Shown: positions 34,901 through 44,356, counted from the first letter of the stretch. The stretch is DNA of 59,526 bases from Candidatus Gastranaerophilales bacterium (GCA_944323425.1 CALUSL010000011.1:1-59526), one strand, 5' to 3'. Made by a program: numbers and translations. Notes: generated by a model not told the origin, from the sequence alone.

Positions 34901-37900
34901 CAGCGTGAATGTGAACGAGCCGTTTCTGAGTCCGGTGAATACCGTCGAACCTTTCATGCCGTCAATACCAGTTCCGCCCGAACCGCCTGCACCATAGAAC
35001 TCGAACAGTCCGTGGTCGCCGACCTCTGTCTGTGTAGAGGAACCTTCTGTCGTAGTTGCACCGACGAGTCCTACTCGTTTTGTAAAATCAGATTCAGAAA
35101 CTATTATGTTGCTTGTTGACTGGCTGTTTGCCTGAATATAGAATCTGCCTTCACTGTCTATGCTGGCGGTATATCTTCCGCCTGATTGGATATTTATATT
35201 ATTGATAATTTCGTTCAGCGTTTGTCCGTTTGAAACAGAAATAGTAACAGTATTAGAACCGTCACTTATTGTGAAAGTGGAGGATGTTAGGCCGCCGAGA
35301 ATGTGTTCACCGTGAAGACCTGAGACAGAACCCGTAAATTTCAGGTATCCGTGGCTTTCTTCTGTAAATGTTCCCATATGTGTCGTTGTTTCATCGGCAG
35401 TTGCCAGACCGAGACGTTTTACAAGCTCTGTTCCGCGTGCGTCAAGACCTGTAAATGTAATCTGTTCTGCTTTGTTTCCCGCAATACTTATTTTGAACTG
35501 ATGAGTTGAATTGTCAAAACTAATATTGAAACCTTCTACGCCCGCGTTGACCGCAGCGGTTTTTATTGCGTTGACAATGTCGTTTACTGTCATGTTTCTG
35601 TCTATTGAAACATCGAATGATGTTGTGCCAACGTTGATTGTATTATTTGTTTTGTCACTTAGTGTAACTCTGAAAGAGCCGTCGCCTGTGCCTGCTATTG
35701 AATCATCTATTGTCAGGTTGGAAGAACCGAGAAGCCCTCCGACAGCGGCGCTTGTGTATTCCATTGTTCCGTAAGAACCGAGTGTAAGCGTTCCCTCGCC
35801 GAGTTCTTCTGTTTCTCCGGAAAGTCCGAGAATTCTTGCAAAGTTTGATTCGGATACGGTTACGGCAGTCGATGAATCTGTCAACGATTTTATCCAGAAT
35901 CTGCCGTCTTCGATTCCTGCATCATATTCACCGGTGTCTTTGATTTTCTGGATTATTGAATCAAGGCTCTCATCATCTGATACAGTGATGTTGACCGAAG
36001 CACCGCCGCCGCTGATTGTTACTGTTTCTTCGGCAGCGTTAAGACCGCCCTGTATATTGCCAAGAATGTGGCTCGAGTGGAGGTTCTCCGTAGAACCCTT
36101 GAGTTTTGAATGTCCTTCGGAGAGTTTTGTGTTTGTGTAATTTGCGTCATAGACCTTGTCATCCTGTGCAAGACCTACTCTCTGGATAAATCCGGATGTA
36201 TCATCGGTAAAGGAAAGTTCGTATAACGCATTATCTGTTGCCGTTATGCTGATTCTGTTGTTTCTGCTGTCAAATACGGCATTAATGCTGGGGTTGAGTG
36301 CATTAATTCTGTCCAGCACCATTTGGACGGTGTCACCCTGATGAACTTCTATCCATTTTGCTCCGTCCGTGGTGTTTATATTGAACCCGCCGTCGGTAAT
36401 TCCTGAAAGAACGGTATTTGCGGTCAATCCGTTGATAGAGCTGCCGTTAAATGTGAATGTTCCATGAGAACCTGTTTCTTCATAGAGTTTTACATAATAA
36501 TCTGTTCCGTTGTTCGTGATACCCGGTTCTGTCGGTACACCCGGCGAGACCGGAGGAGTATAGCCTTCAGGCTCTGTTGCGATACCTGTCAGGGTTGCAA
36601 AATTTCCGGAAAGGTCTGTAATAACAAGTTTGTCTTCCGTTCTTGATTCAACTGCAGACGTGATGACTATGTGTCCATCAGCATCAAGCCTGTATGTCAA
36701 TCTGTCATTTGCGAGCGGTGACATGTTTAAATCCGGTGTATCCGTGTTGAAATCAAACAAACCAGTGCCGTCTTTTCTGTTTGCCAACTCAACAAGCCTG
36801 TTCAATATGGTCTCTACACTTTCGTTGCTGTTATAGTGGACATCAATGCTTTTACCGTTTATGGACACTCTGAAAGTGCCGCCCTGAAGGCTGCCGACTA
36901 CGCTTGTGTCTTTGTATCCGCCGTTTGCACTGGTGACAGTACTTTGTCCGACTTCATCCGGCATTGGTCTTTCCATTGTTCCGGTGAAGGAGGTGTCATT
37001 CCAGGTCATTGAAGAATCAGTAAGTCCGTAATACTGGGCAAATCCGCTTGTGTCTTGGATTCTTACCGCACCAAGCTGTCCGCCGTATGTAATCTGAATT
37101 TTTCCATCAGCGGTGAAAGATGCTGTATATCCGTTGATTTTATTGATTTCAACGCCGTCCGGTGTAATAATGTCCTTTGCAATCATGTCATTTATCTTTT
37201 TCATGACTTGATCGAGACTGTCGGTGGCAAGTATTTCTACGTTACCTACTGCAACATAACCGTCTGCTGTTTGTGTAACGAAGGTCAGCATACCGTCTTT
37301 TTGACCGCTGAATGGTCCTATATTTGTCTTGCCTACGGCAAGCGTTCCGTCTGTTATCATACCGTTTACGCTTACAGAACCTGTTATGCTGCCGTTGTTG
37401 TATATATATACGTCTTTTGGACTGTCTATTTCTTCATTTGTCGAACGCTGTTCCAGCTCGGTTGCATTTGAGCCGAGTCCATAGAAGTATACGAATGCAC
37501 TGCTGCCGCTTATTCTAAAGTCATCCATGCCCGCACCGTAGGTAATTTCAATTTTGTCATTTACGATTTGTGCGGAAATTGTTGTATCCCAGTTGACATT
37601 GGAAACATCTGTCGGCGGTGCATAATTGACGGTCATGTGATTGATTTTATCAAGAACTGTCAGCAGGTCGTCATTTGCATCGACTGTTACAGAACCGATT
37701 TTTGTGCTGCCGTTGTAAAAATCAATTGTGCCGGTTTGTCCGAAGATTTCATTTCCGTTGACCTGTGAAATGTCGGTTGCTCCTGTTAGAACACCGTTTC
37801 TGTCATAGGTTACAATGTCTTTGGACGGAGTAATAGAGCTGTCGTAGTCTTGATATTGAGAAGTTCCTGAGCCGGTAAGTCCGTAATATCCTGCAAATGC

Positions 37901-40900
37901 ACTGTCTCCGCCAACTGAAAAATCGGATATTGCGCCGGAATAATTTATTTTTATTCTGCCGTTTGAATCTATAACCGCGTTAAGCTTGTAATTAAGATTG
38001 TCGCTCGGCATATCATCAGGGGCGCTGAAGGTTAGGGTTGTACTGTTGATTTTGTTCAACACTGTTTGCAGGTCGTCTCCCGCATCAACTTTCACAAAGC
38101 CTATTTTTTCGGAACCCGAATAGAACTCTATGAATCCTGCCTGATTCGCGATAGCCTGACCGTTTGAGTCATAGACATTTACGGAGCCTGTAAGTGTTCC
38201 GTCCGTGTATACATATCTGTTGTTAACTATTGAAACACTACCCGGCGTGTTAGTTGCTGAACCGACCGTGTAGTTTCCGAATCCGGTAAGTCTTGCTGCG
38301 TCACCGGTCGCGTCGATGGTATGATTGTTTCCGTATGTTTTTATGCTGATTTTTCCGGTCGTTGCGTCAAAGCTTATTTCAGGTTTGCTGATTACATAGC
38401 CGTCTTTTGAAAACTCTTCTCCGTAAGCGTCTGCCTGTGTCTGCAGTTCAGAAACGACTTCGGCAAGAGTTTTTCCCTGTGTGTTTACGGATATTGTTCG
38501 TGTTCCGTTCGAGCCGTTTTCAAATGATATGCTTATTGTTCCGCTTGCAAAGGTTGTGTCGGCAGTGAGTTTGTTTTTGTTACTGCTGAGGTATTCAAAC
38601 GTGCCGTTTTCAACAGTTGTCGTAGGTTTTGAATTTGTTGCAATACCGGATGTGTATCTTGAAAATCCGGTAACTCTGGCAAAATCACCCTCTGCAGTTA
38701 TTGAATGGTTTGTGTAGTTTGTTTTTATAACAATCTGCTCGTTGACATATTCCGCATAAACATAGTTTTTACTGTATCCGTCTACGCTGTCTACGCTCTG
38801 ACCTGACTGTCCTATTGCGTTGATTTCTGCAACTACTTCTTCTACGGTCATTCCTGTTGTGTCAATAGTGAAGGATTCGTTTTGTCCGTAACCGTTGTCG
38901 TGAGTGATAGTTATGCTGCCGCCGACAAATGTCGTGTCTTTTTTCAGCCCCATCTCGCTTTTTGTCTGGAATGAGTGTGTTCCGTCAGATACTGTGTAAG
39001 AACCATCAACGTAAGTCGCAGATCCTACTGAATATGAAGCAAAGCCTGTAACTCTTGCAAAATCTCCGGAAGCCTGAATGTTGTACGGATTGTCTACAGA
39101 GCTTTCGAGCATTTTAATTCTGAAATAACCTGTTTCAAGATCTGCGGTTACTCCTGCAAGTCCGAGATTGTTTACTTCATTAACAATCTGTTCAAGCGTT
39201 TTGTTTGCGGTATTGATTGTTTTGTCGCCAATTTGGAGCGTGCCGCCCAGTATTTTTATGTCTCCGGTTACTTCATTGCCGCCAGATATGGTCGGATGTA
39301 ATTCATAAGTGGAGTTTCCTCCTGTTACTGTTCCAAAATCAAGAGAATAATTTGCAATACCTGTTATTCTCGCAAAGTCACTGTCCTCAACTGAAATAGA
39401 TATCTGGTCCGGTCCAAACGAGGTGGATTTTATGGTGAAGCGACCCGTTGATGGGTCTATATATGCTTCGAGTTCCAGTCCGAGTTCATGAGCTCTTGCT
39501 GTAATCTGTTCTGCTACATTTTGTACGGTTCCTGTTATATCAACATCAAAAGTCGTTGTTACTGCATTGTTCCAGCTGTGAACATCGTTCACCAGAGTGA
39601 CCGTGACTTTTCCGTCCGTAACTTGTTCGGTTCCTTTTAGATTATCAACTACGCCGGATATATAGGAATTTGTTTGTCCCGTTGTAGTTCCTGTGTTGTC
39701 GTCACCGTATGCAATATATGCGCTCAGTCCAGTTACAGCGCCGAAGTCTCCGGTACCGGATACGGAGAATGAAATTGTGTCAAACTCGTTTTCAGTGTTT
39801 GCGTTTGTCTGTTCAAGTACAAACCTTCCGTCGGCATCCAAATATGCTCTGATTTGTGTTGTCGCTGTTTCTGCATTTATAGCATTGATTGCGTCTTCGA
39901 TTGTTCCAGATAGAGTGATTGTTTTTACTGATGATACGGCGTTGTTTGTTCCGCCTTCTGTGTTCGAGCCGGTTGAGGTAGAGGTAATAATGCCCTGAAG
40001 AGTCAGCTGGACTGTTCCTGTTAGCTGGGAGTCGTATTTAAGTCCCGTTACTCCTCCGGTAACTTTTGCTGCCTGCTTTTCGGTGACAGTGTATGAGCCG
40101 TCTGTCGTAGTGTGAGAGCCTATACCGATTACACGTCCGAAGTCACTGTTCGTCATATCTACAGAGATGTTGTAATCACCTGCTAAATCTGATTTGAACT
40201 CAAATTTGCCGTCTTTAATTGAGGCTGTAACAGAAATACCGGCAGCCGCAAGCTGCTGGTTAATAGATGTGATTGCGTCCGCAAGTGTTCCGTCTGCAAC
40301 GTGAATGTCAATAGACATATTTATGCCGGCTGAATTCAGAGCATTTGCTTTGGAAATACTAAATTTGAATGTACTTTCAAGAACTTCGTTAACGGCATCA
40401 ACGTCTCTTGAACCGGTCAGAGAACTGTACGACTGACCAACAACATTTCCAGTGTCAGCCTGTCCTATTGTTGTATAGTCTCCAAATCCTGCTACACGGG
40501 CAAAATCTCCATCTCCGGAAACTTCGAAATTGATTGTATCTCCTTCACCGGCAGTGTTTGCATCGGTCTGTCTCAAAACAAACTGTCCGTTTTCAAGCGA
40601 AGCTTCGATTTTCGTGATATGCTTCAGGTCGTTAATACTGTCTATTGCGTCCTGTATTGAGATGTATCCGTTTCCGTCTTTGTCTGTAAATGTAATTGTT
40701 TGTGCGACGGAAGCAAGAGCGCCTGAACCCTGTTCTGTGTCTACGCCGGTATAGGACTTGCTTCTTGTCATCCACAATTTTATGGTATTTGTTCCGATAA
40801 GTTCGTCGTAGGAGTTTAGTCCGCTTGTTGCACCTACATATTGTGCGGGGTCTTTTCTCAGGTGAGACATGCTTCCGTCCATTGTCGTGCTGCTTGCCAT

Positions 40901-43900
40901 TCCGACAACACGTCCAAAGTCGCCTGTTACTCCGTTTACTTTGTCCACACTGAGACTAATCCTGAACGGACCGGCATCTCTTGACACGAACTGGAGTTTG
41001 TTATTTACGATTTCAGCTTTTACATACCAGTTTGCGCTGTTTATCGTATTCATTGCGTCTTCAAGTGTTCCGTCTTTCAGGAGGAATGTTTTTTCAACAT
41101 TTACTCCAACGTCATTCACAAAACCGATAGTAATTTGAGATTCTGTTATTTCTGTTTCTTTGTCGACATTGTTCTGACCGACAAGTTTACTGTATGTGTA
41201 ATTTGTGTGTTCTCCGTTTGATGGGGCTGCACCTACTGTATATGACCCCAGTCCTGTGACACGCCCGAAGTCTCCGACACCTATTACCTTAAATGAAATG
41301 CTCTGCATTGTGTCGCTTGTCGCTCTGAGAACAAACTGACCGTTATCATTTAGCAGTGCCTCTACGCCGGTTATGTCTTTATTGGTGTTAATTGCGAGCA
41401 ATGCTGCTCCGACACTGGCGCCGAGGTCTATTATTGTGGAACCGAACTGTATTTTTGAACCGGCGAGTACCTGTGAGTATTCATCAAGACCGGTGACAGC
41501 ACCTGTGACTGTTGCATGTTCTTTTTCCACGTGTGATGTTGAACCAGAAACAGTTGTGTATGTTCCTGTTCCGACAATTCTGCCAAAATCGCCTGATTTT
41601 ACGGAGAAACTTATGCCTGCAGAGCCTGCGTTTGTATTTCTGAGTACAAATTTCCCGTTTCCGTCAATAAATGCCTCAACTCCTGTCGTAGCAGAGTTTG
41701 CGTTTATTGTAGCTATTGCGGATGATATTGTGCCGCTGAGAGTGATGTCTTTGCCGTTTATATTGACAACACTGTCCAATATCTGATCAGAATTGCTGAC
41801 TGTTTTTGTTGCCGTAAATGTCGTTTTAGAGCTGCCGTACTTCTCCTCATGACCTGCAGACACCTGATAACCGATTATACCTGTCAATTGTCCGAAGTTT
41901 CCTGAAATATCACGTACGGAAATAGGGAGAGAACCGTTTCTCATTTCTGTGAATACGAGTCTGTTGTTTTCAATTGATGCTGTAATCTGAGTTATATCAG
42001 ACATTGCATTTATTTGCTGGATTGCACTCTGAAGTGTTCCCGCTTTTATATCGACGATAGTTCCGTTAATGTTTATGGAAGAGTCTTCTATCATTGTATT
42101 GTTGTTAACATCTTCAGAACCTGTCAGGGTTGTTTTGGAACCCTGCTGTCCGATAGTTGCTGCTGCTGAAGCTGAACTTTCTGTTGTGAATCCGGCAATT
42201 GTGCCGAAATTGCTTGTGCCGCCTTCAACAAACAGTCCCTGGCTTCCTGTCATTTTGTTTCTTAGTACGACATGTCCGTTCTCTGCGTCAAATTCTGCAA
42301 TAACTCCTGTCTGGTTCGTATATTCATTGATTTTTTTAATGGCAGCAGCAAGTGTTCCTGCGTTTAGTTCTATAGTAGTATCGTTGATTTTAAAGGAGCC
42401 TGCGGTTACCTGAACATTGCTCGGATTTACGATATTTCTTATACCGGTTAATGTCGTGAAATACTGTGCGTCCAAATCTGGATTTAGCACTCCTGTTGAG
42501 GTCATCCCGTCAGTGAGACCGACTTTCTGAGTAAAATCTGAATTTCCTGATTCTACTGTTATGCTGTAGCCGGCACCTTTTACATTATTTTTAATAACGA
42601 ATCTGTCATTTTCAACAGATGCTGTTATATCAAGTCCGGATGCATTAATTTTTGCAATTACGTCCTCCAGTGTATCTGTAGCAGCTACATTAATAACTTC
42701 CTGAGCTGTAACGCCGTTTAGTGTTTTTCTTATAACAAAAGAACCTTCCTGAAAACCTCCTGTCATAGCAGCAATGGAATTGCTTCCGGTAAGGGTTTGG
42801 ACAGAACCGTCAGAACCAAGGACAAGATTGTCCTCAATCATTTTTCCGCCTGTAGTAAATCCGATGACATTCGTAAAATTACTGGAACCTTTTTCTATCT
42901 CAATAAGAACATTTCCGGTTCTGTTAGCAACAAGAGTGATTTTGTTTTCATCTAAAATTGCGCCTACGCCGTATTTCTGGTCTCCGTTAATTTCGTTGAA
43001 CAGGTCGTTTATCGTAGTGTTTGAATCAATCGTGAGTTCGTTACCGTTTATGGAAAAAGTACCGGTGGATATTGTTAAGCCTATTTTTTCACCGAAATTT
43101 GAGCTCTGGTCGTGCATGTTCATAGATTTTACGCCTTTTGAATCTATGTATAGCTGACCGTTCTCTATGCCTGCTCCGTATCCGTCTGCTTGAAGCGCTC
43201 TTATTACATCGCCCAGAGTATTGTTGCTGTTTACTGAAATAGTAGAATTGCCGATGTTAAACACACCGCTTTTTATGCCCAATTCTGACATCGTCATTGA
43301 TTCATCGAGGTCATTGCGTGTGGTTGTTACCCTTGTACCGCTGTAGCTGCCGGCATACAAATCAGTGATTTTTGTGCTTAGGCTGATATTTTCACCTTTC
43401 AGTACGTCGCTTATTGCTTTTGTCGCTGTGGCAACCTGTGTAACTTTGTAATCAATGCGCTGGGTTGTGACGTTATTGTTGTTCAGAACAACATCGACAA
43501 CATCCGGATTTGTGTTCGTAAAGTCAAGAACACTCGAGGTTGTGGTAGAGTCTTTAACGCTTTTCAAAAAATCATCAAGAGACGTTACCGTCTTTGAATA
43601 CTGGTTTTTTAGCGAATTTAGTGTCGTAATCTTTGAGTTATGGGTATTTATCTGTGAACTTATTGTATTTATTGAGGACTGTAAACCTATAATCTGGCTG
43701 TTATAGTAACTGTTTAGCTGATATATCTGGGAGTTTGTCGTGTAAGCGCCTGAGGCAACCTGATTGAACATTTGTTCAATTGCACTTTTTTGCTGGTATA
43801 AGCTGCTTAAAGACTGCTGCTTTTGGCTCAAGACGTTGTTAATCATTGAGCTGATGGATGAATTTCTTGAGGTCGTAAGTCCGTTGATTATAATACTCAT
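31958..43900 (-). CDS. Giant FliD-like protein (3,980 aa) with about 29 hook_IN-type repeats
   Basis: FliD-type ends enclose a huge repeat array. The N-terminus (IIINGLTTSRNSSISSMINNVL, then RIDYKVTQVATATKAIS) resembles FliD_N. The last ~270 residues resemble FliD_C: QELADIGIIVNI, AFLSNPQNVSELLIG, then a helical coil ending NKLNKQYNESLTRI. Between them about 29 units of 65-130 residues each carry a 'DTIxDxIxxINxxxxGVxAxxxNxRxVLxS' strand-helix-strand pattern closing in DF-x-R-V-x-G-F/L, as in flagellin hook_IN motifs. An EF-hand loop lies at residues 1073-1084. There is no Sec signal; FliD is exported by the flagellar apparatus, which is not in this window. GGAGG (43905-43909) precedes the ATG. 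Paralogue of 44347-53385. Adhesin, cap or fibre role inferred. Confidence 0.85.
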   Translation of the reverse strand: MSIIINGLTTSRNSSISSMINNVLSQKQQSLSSLYQQKSAIEQMFNQVASGAYTTNSQIYQLNSYYNSQIIGLQSSINTISSQINTHNSKITTLNSLKNQYSKTVTSLDDFLKSVKDSTTTSSVLDFTNTNPDVVDVVLNNNNVTTQRIDYKVTQVATATKAISDVLKGENISLSTKITDLYAGSYSGTRVTTTRNDLDESMTMSELGIKSGVFNIGNSTISVNSNNTLGDVIRALQADGYGAGIENGQLYIDSKGVKSMNMHDQSSNFGEKIGLTISTGTFSINGNELTIDSNTTINDLFNEINGDQKYGVGAILDENKITLVANRTGNVLIEIEKGSSNFTNVIGFTTGGKMIEDNLVLGSDGSVQTLTGSNSIAAMTGGFQEGSFVIRKTLNGVTAQEVINVAATDTLEDVIAKINASGLDITASVENDRFVIKNNVKGAGYSITVESGNSDFTQKVGLTDGMTSTGVLNPDLDAQYFTTLTGIRNIVNPSNVQVTAGSFKINDTTIELNAGTLAAAIKKINEYTNQTGVIAEFDAENGHVVLRNKMTGSQGLFVEGGTSNFGTIAGFTTESSASAAATIGQQGSKTTLTGSEDVNNNTMIEDSSININGTIVDIKAGTLQSAIQQINAMSDITQITASIENNRLVFTEMRNGSLPISVRDISGNFGQLTGIIGYQVSAGHEEKYGSSKTTFTATKTVSNSDQILDSVVNINGKDITLSGTISSAIATINANSATTGVEAFIDGNGKFVLRNTNAGSAGISFSVKSGDFGRIVGTGTYTTVSGSTSHVEKEHATVTGAVTGLDEYSQVLAGSKIQFGSTIIDLGASVGAALLAINTNKDITGVEALLNDNGQFVLRATSDTMQSISFKVIGVGDFGRVTGLGSYTVGAAPSNGEHTNYTYSKLVGQNNVDKETEITESQITIGFVNDVGVNVEKTFLLKDGTLEDAMNTINSANWYVKAEIVNNKLQFVSRDAGPFRISLSVDKVNGVTGDFGRVVGMASSTTMDGSMSHLRKDPAQYVGATSGLNSYDELIGTNTIKLWMTRSKSYTGVDTEQGSGALASVAQTITFTDKDGNGYISIQDAIDSINDLKHITKIEASLENGQFVLRQTDANTAGEGDTINFEVSGDGDFARVAGFGDYTTIGQADTGNVVGQSYSSLTGSRDVDAVNEVLESTFKFSISKANALNSAGINMSIDIHVADGTLADAITSINQQLAAAGISVTASIKDGKFEFKSDLAGDYNISVDMTNSDFGRVIGIGSHTTTDGSYTVTEKQAAKVTGGVTGLKYDSQLTGTVQLTLQGIITSTSTGSNTEGGTNNAVSSVKTITLSGTIEDAINAINAETATTQIRAYLDADGRFVLEQTNANTENEFDTISFSVSGTGDFGAVTGLSAYIAYGDDNTGTTTGQTNSYISGVVDNLKGTEQVTDGKVTVTLVNDVHSWNNAVTTTFDVDITGTVQNVAEQITARAHELGLELEAYIDPSTGRFTIKSTSFGPDQISISVEDSDFARITGIANYSLDFGTVTGGNSTYELHPTISGGNEVTGDIKILGGTLQIGDKTINTANKTLEQIVNEVNNLGLAGVTADLETGYFRIKMLESSVDNPYNIQASGDFARVTGFASYSVGSATYVDGSYTVSDGTHSFQTKSEMGLKKDTTFVGGSITITHDNGYGQNESFTIDTTGMTVEEVVAEINAIGQSGQSVDSVDGYSKNYVYAEYVNEQIVIKTNYTNHSITAEGDFARVTGFSRYTSGIATNSKPTTTVENGTFEYLSSNKNKLTADTTFASGTISISFENGSNGTRTISVNTQGKTLAEVVSELQTQADAYGEEFSKDGYVISKPEISFDATTGKISIKTYGNNHTIDATGDAARLTGFGNYTVGSATNTPGSVSIVNNRYVYTDGTLTGSVNVYDSNGQAIANQAGFIEFYSGSEKIGFVKVDAGDDLQTVLNKINSTTLTFSAPDDMPSDNLNYKLNAVIDSNGRIKINYSGAISDFSVGGDSAFAGYYGLTGSGTSQYQDYDSSITPSKDIVTYDRNGVLTGATDISQVNGNEIFGQTGTIDFYNGSTKIGSVTVDANDDLLTVLDKINHMTVNYAPPTDVSNVNWDTTISAQIVNDKIEITYGAGMDDFRISGSSAFVYFYGLGSNATELEQRSTNEEIDSPKDVYIYNNGSITGSVSVNGMITDGTLAVGKTNIGPFSGQKDGMLTFVTQTADGYVAVGNVEILATDSLDQVMKKINDMIAKDIITPDGVEINKINGYTASFTADGKIQITYGGQLGAVRIQDTSGFAQYYGLTDSSMTWNDTSFTGTMERPMPDEVGQSTVTSANGGYKDTSVVGSLQGGTFRVSINGKSIDVHYNSNESVETILNRLVELANRKDGTGLFDFNTDTPDLNMSPLANDRLTYRLDADGHIVITSAVESRTEDKLVITDLSGNFATLTGIATEPEGYTPPVSPGVPTEPGITNNGTDYYVKLYEETGSHGTFTFNGSSINGLTANTVLSGITDGGFNINTTDGAKWIEVHQGDTVQMVLDRINALNPSINAVFDSRNNRISITATDNALYELSFTDDTSGFIQRVGLAQDDKVYDANYTNTKLSEGHSKLKGSTENLHSSHILGNIQGGLNAAEETVTISGGGASVNITVSDDESLDSIIQKIKDTGEYDAGIEDGRFWIKSLTDSSTAVTVSESNFARILGLSGETEELGEGTLTLGSYGTMEYTSAAVGGLLGSSNLTIDDSIAGTGDGSFRVTLSDKTNNTINVGTTSFDVSIDRNMTVNDIVNAIKTAAVNAGVEGFNISFDNSTHQFKISIAGNKAEQITFTGLDARGTELVKRLGLATADETTTHMGTFTEESHGYLKFTGSVSGLHGEHILGGLTSSTFTISDGSNTVTISVSNGQTLNEIINNINIQSGGRYTASIDSEGRFYIQANSQSTSNIIVSESDFTKRVGLVGATTTEGSSTQTEVGDHGLFEFYGAGGSGGTGIDGMKGSTVFTGLRNGSFTFTLGETMTTTPNGDIIYRPERSYTINVSSSDSVDTILNKMKQAIIDREAQYQASDVTGSNRLDTSKMIFKVDVDDTTGKGRIHIQLNGEYASEITFQNDSSGFVTMAGMSTTGATTDADFSTTDLTSGKSMITGSMKNLDANHVFGGMQAGTLVLTAGSTTETINISANDRIQDVIDKISQNGNFEAGLDENGALYIKTTGQNSSELRVSGTSDFYKLTGLVGESWSSTGVTDNGSYGLSKITGSVSGLSATQSFNNMTSGSFTISAAGHRTLNVSVEKGVTTIQDVLDFINTSTQSDFRASLNSSGQIEITTTIENGATIRIDDGDTDYARILGLTAGTIGGTATGVTGKQDIYSTLSGTRTGIDSGMKFSAGDFEITVTNPDGTTITRTFTLTGNETLAEIAGQITNSDLGITAQIDPYNTNLVLTSKLAGAYQISLKDGTSNFAEATGFTQNGTQIKPAENGTLSTLTSSKTAENASLLGYTSGNFYISLTDKNGNITDTRRIEIQSTDTVQEIAAAINASGIGITASIDATTGKMVLTRNSSETDGGIVVTKGTSDFTNKIGFTSGGTLSSTAQIENGTNATSTVIKSDRLQVSNENVLLSTLGVTAGNFKINNTVINVSETDTIADLINKINGAFLSTDENGVHADFVDNRIVLTSNAQKTNARIEIEAGSSNLTDIVGFTNGNAMNVATQQNGYNAVFNLNGTDYETESNVIKLDKDGKITTNDADTAITITIKETGAGTINIGSLTLDETYQKLVDFVGKFNVAMTLSQSTNVADDAEFSALLGRIRDALTDDIGNRTDIQQELADIGIIVNISGSATSTAGKVSLTLNRDEFYNAFLSNPQNVSELLIGDDTGDPIDHTVAGSFTRVKDTIDDSLKPVSGYFNSTIRTLTSQRNALQKEMTLNKGELSRLESELSLYGGDEALAQSQKELMDFLTRLQEQYSEINSLITKLNKQYNESLTRIIINQNNPGFNPIV

Positions 43901-43904
43901 AGAA

Positions 43905-43971
43905 CCTCCATTTCTGAATGAAGGTCAGTCGCTGCAGAAAAATCGACATAGCGCAAACAGGAGGTGTTTGC
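43905..43971 (-). promoter_or_regulatory. Leader hairpin whose loop is complementary to the ribosome-binding site of the 3,980-aa gene
   Basis: In the minus-strand leader, GCAAACA and TGTTTGC (43953-43971) form a 7-bp stem, extendable by two pairs, whose five-base loop is CCTCC. The ribosome-binding site GGAGG stands 50 bases downstream (43905-43909). Loop and site can pair over six bases (ACCTCC with GGAGGT). This would block initiation, or form a switch. The structure is visible; its use is inferred. Confidence 0.5.
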
Positions 43972-44064
43972 ACAGCAGAAACCAGCACAAAAATTCATTT
44001 TTTGAAATGAAATAAAATCCATACGGAACCGTTAATTTTTTATCAACTCTACTACGACATAAAC

Positions 44065-44093
44065 AGTATATCATATTGACATCATTTGCGCAA
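44065..44093 (-). promoter_or_regulatory. Promoter of the 3,980-aa giant gene
   Basis: On the minus strand TTGCGC (44093-44088), a 17-base spacer and TATACT (44070-44065). It has the same spacing and almost the same boxes as the promoter of the other giant. It predicts a leader of about 155 bases. It is of sigma-70 type and not the flagellar sigma-28 type. Confidence 0.7.
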
Positions 44094-44195
44094 TATTTAG
44101 TAAGAAAATGTAAAAGTTAAAAAGCTAAAATGCTTAAAAATAATATATTTTATTACTGTTTAAAATTGTTACATTTACAATTGTTAAATATCCTA

Positions 44196-44224
44196 TTGCG
44201 TAATTTATATCAATGTGATATACT
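44196..44224 (+). promoter_or_regulatory. Promoter of the 3,012-aa giant gene
   Basis: TTGCGT (44196-44201), a 17-base spacer and TATACT (44219-44224). It is the mirror copy of the divergent promoter at 44065-44093. It predicts a leader of about 115 bases containing a short ORF and a hairpin over the ribosome-binding site. Confidence 0.7.
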
Positions 44225-44272
44225 GTTTATGTCGAGTTGTGTAAATTGAAAATATACCCCAAGGATGTACGC

Positions 44273-44356
44273 ATGAAAAAATGTGTAGTCGAACAATGGC
44301 ATATTGAAAAATATAGCCTCTTGCTTGTGGTGAGAGGAGCTTTGGCATGGATATAA
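44273..44356 (+). CDS. Possible 27-aa leader peptide overlapping the start of the 3,012-aa gene
   Basis: ATG with AAGGAT seven bases upstream, encoding MKKCVVEQWHIEKYSLLLVV and seven more residues. Its TAA (44354-44356) lies just inside the giant ORF, whose ATG is at 44347, a 10-base overlap in another frame. A ribosome translating it would run through and open the hairpin at 44315-44341 that covers the giant's ribosome-binding site. Coupled translation is inferred; no homologue is known to me. Confidence 0.45.
   Translation: MKKCVVEQWHIEKYSLLLVVRGALAWI
44315..44341 (+). promoter_or_regulatory. Hairpin masking the ribosome-binding site of the 3,012-aa gene
   Basis: AGC-CTCT (44315-44321) can pair with AGAG-GA-GCT (44333-44341), leaving a two-base bulge. 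The right arm contains the ribosome-binding site (AGAGGAG), a few bases before the ATG at 44347. The other giant has a different structure with a similar effect (43953-43971). Confidence 0.45.

Larger units (their letters stand above)
44055..44235. repeat. Inverted duplication of the promoter region between the two giants
   Basis: The segment 44055-44097 is the inverse of 44193-44235 over about 43 bases with only a few mismatches. The longest perfect part is CGACATAAACAGTATATCA and its inverse. The 95-base centre is AT-rich and not repeated. The inverted copy carries the promoter of each giant gene, so the genes and their control region were probably duplicated as one inverted unit. Confidence 0.85.

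Noticed and set aside
32784-43706. Many 60-190 codon plus-strand ORFs inside the 3,980-residue giant gene
   Set aside because: They are antisense readings of a repetitive gene with few A/T-rich stop codons on the other strand. They lack ribosome-binding sites and recur in step with the repeats.
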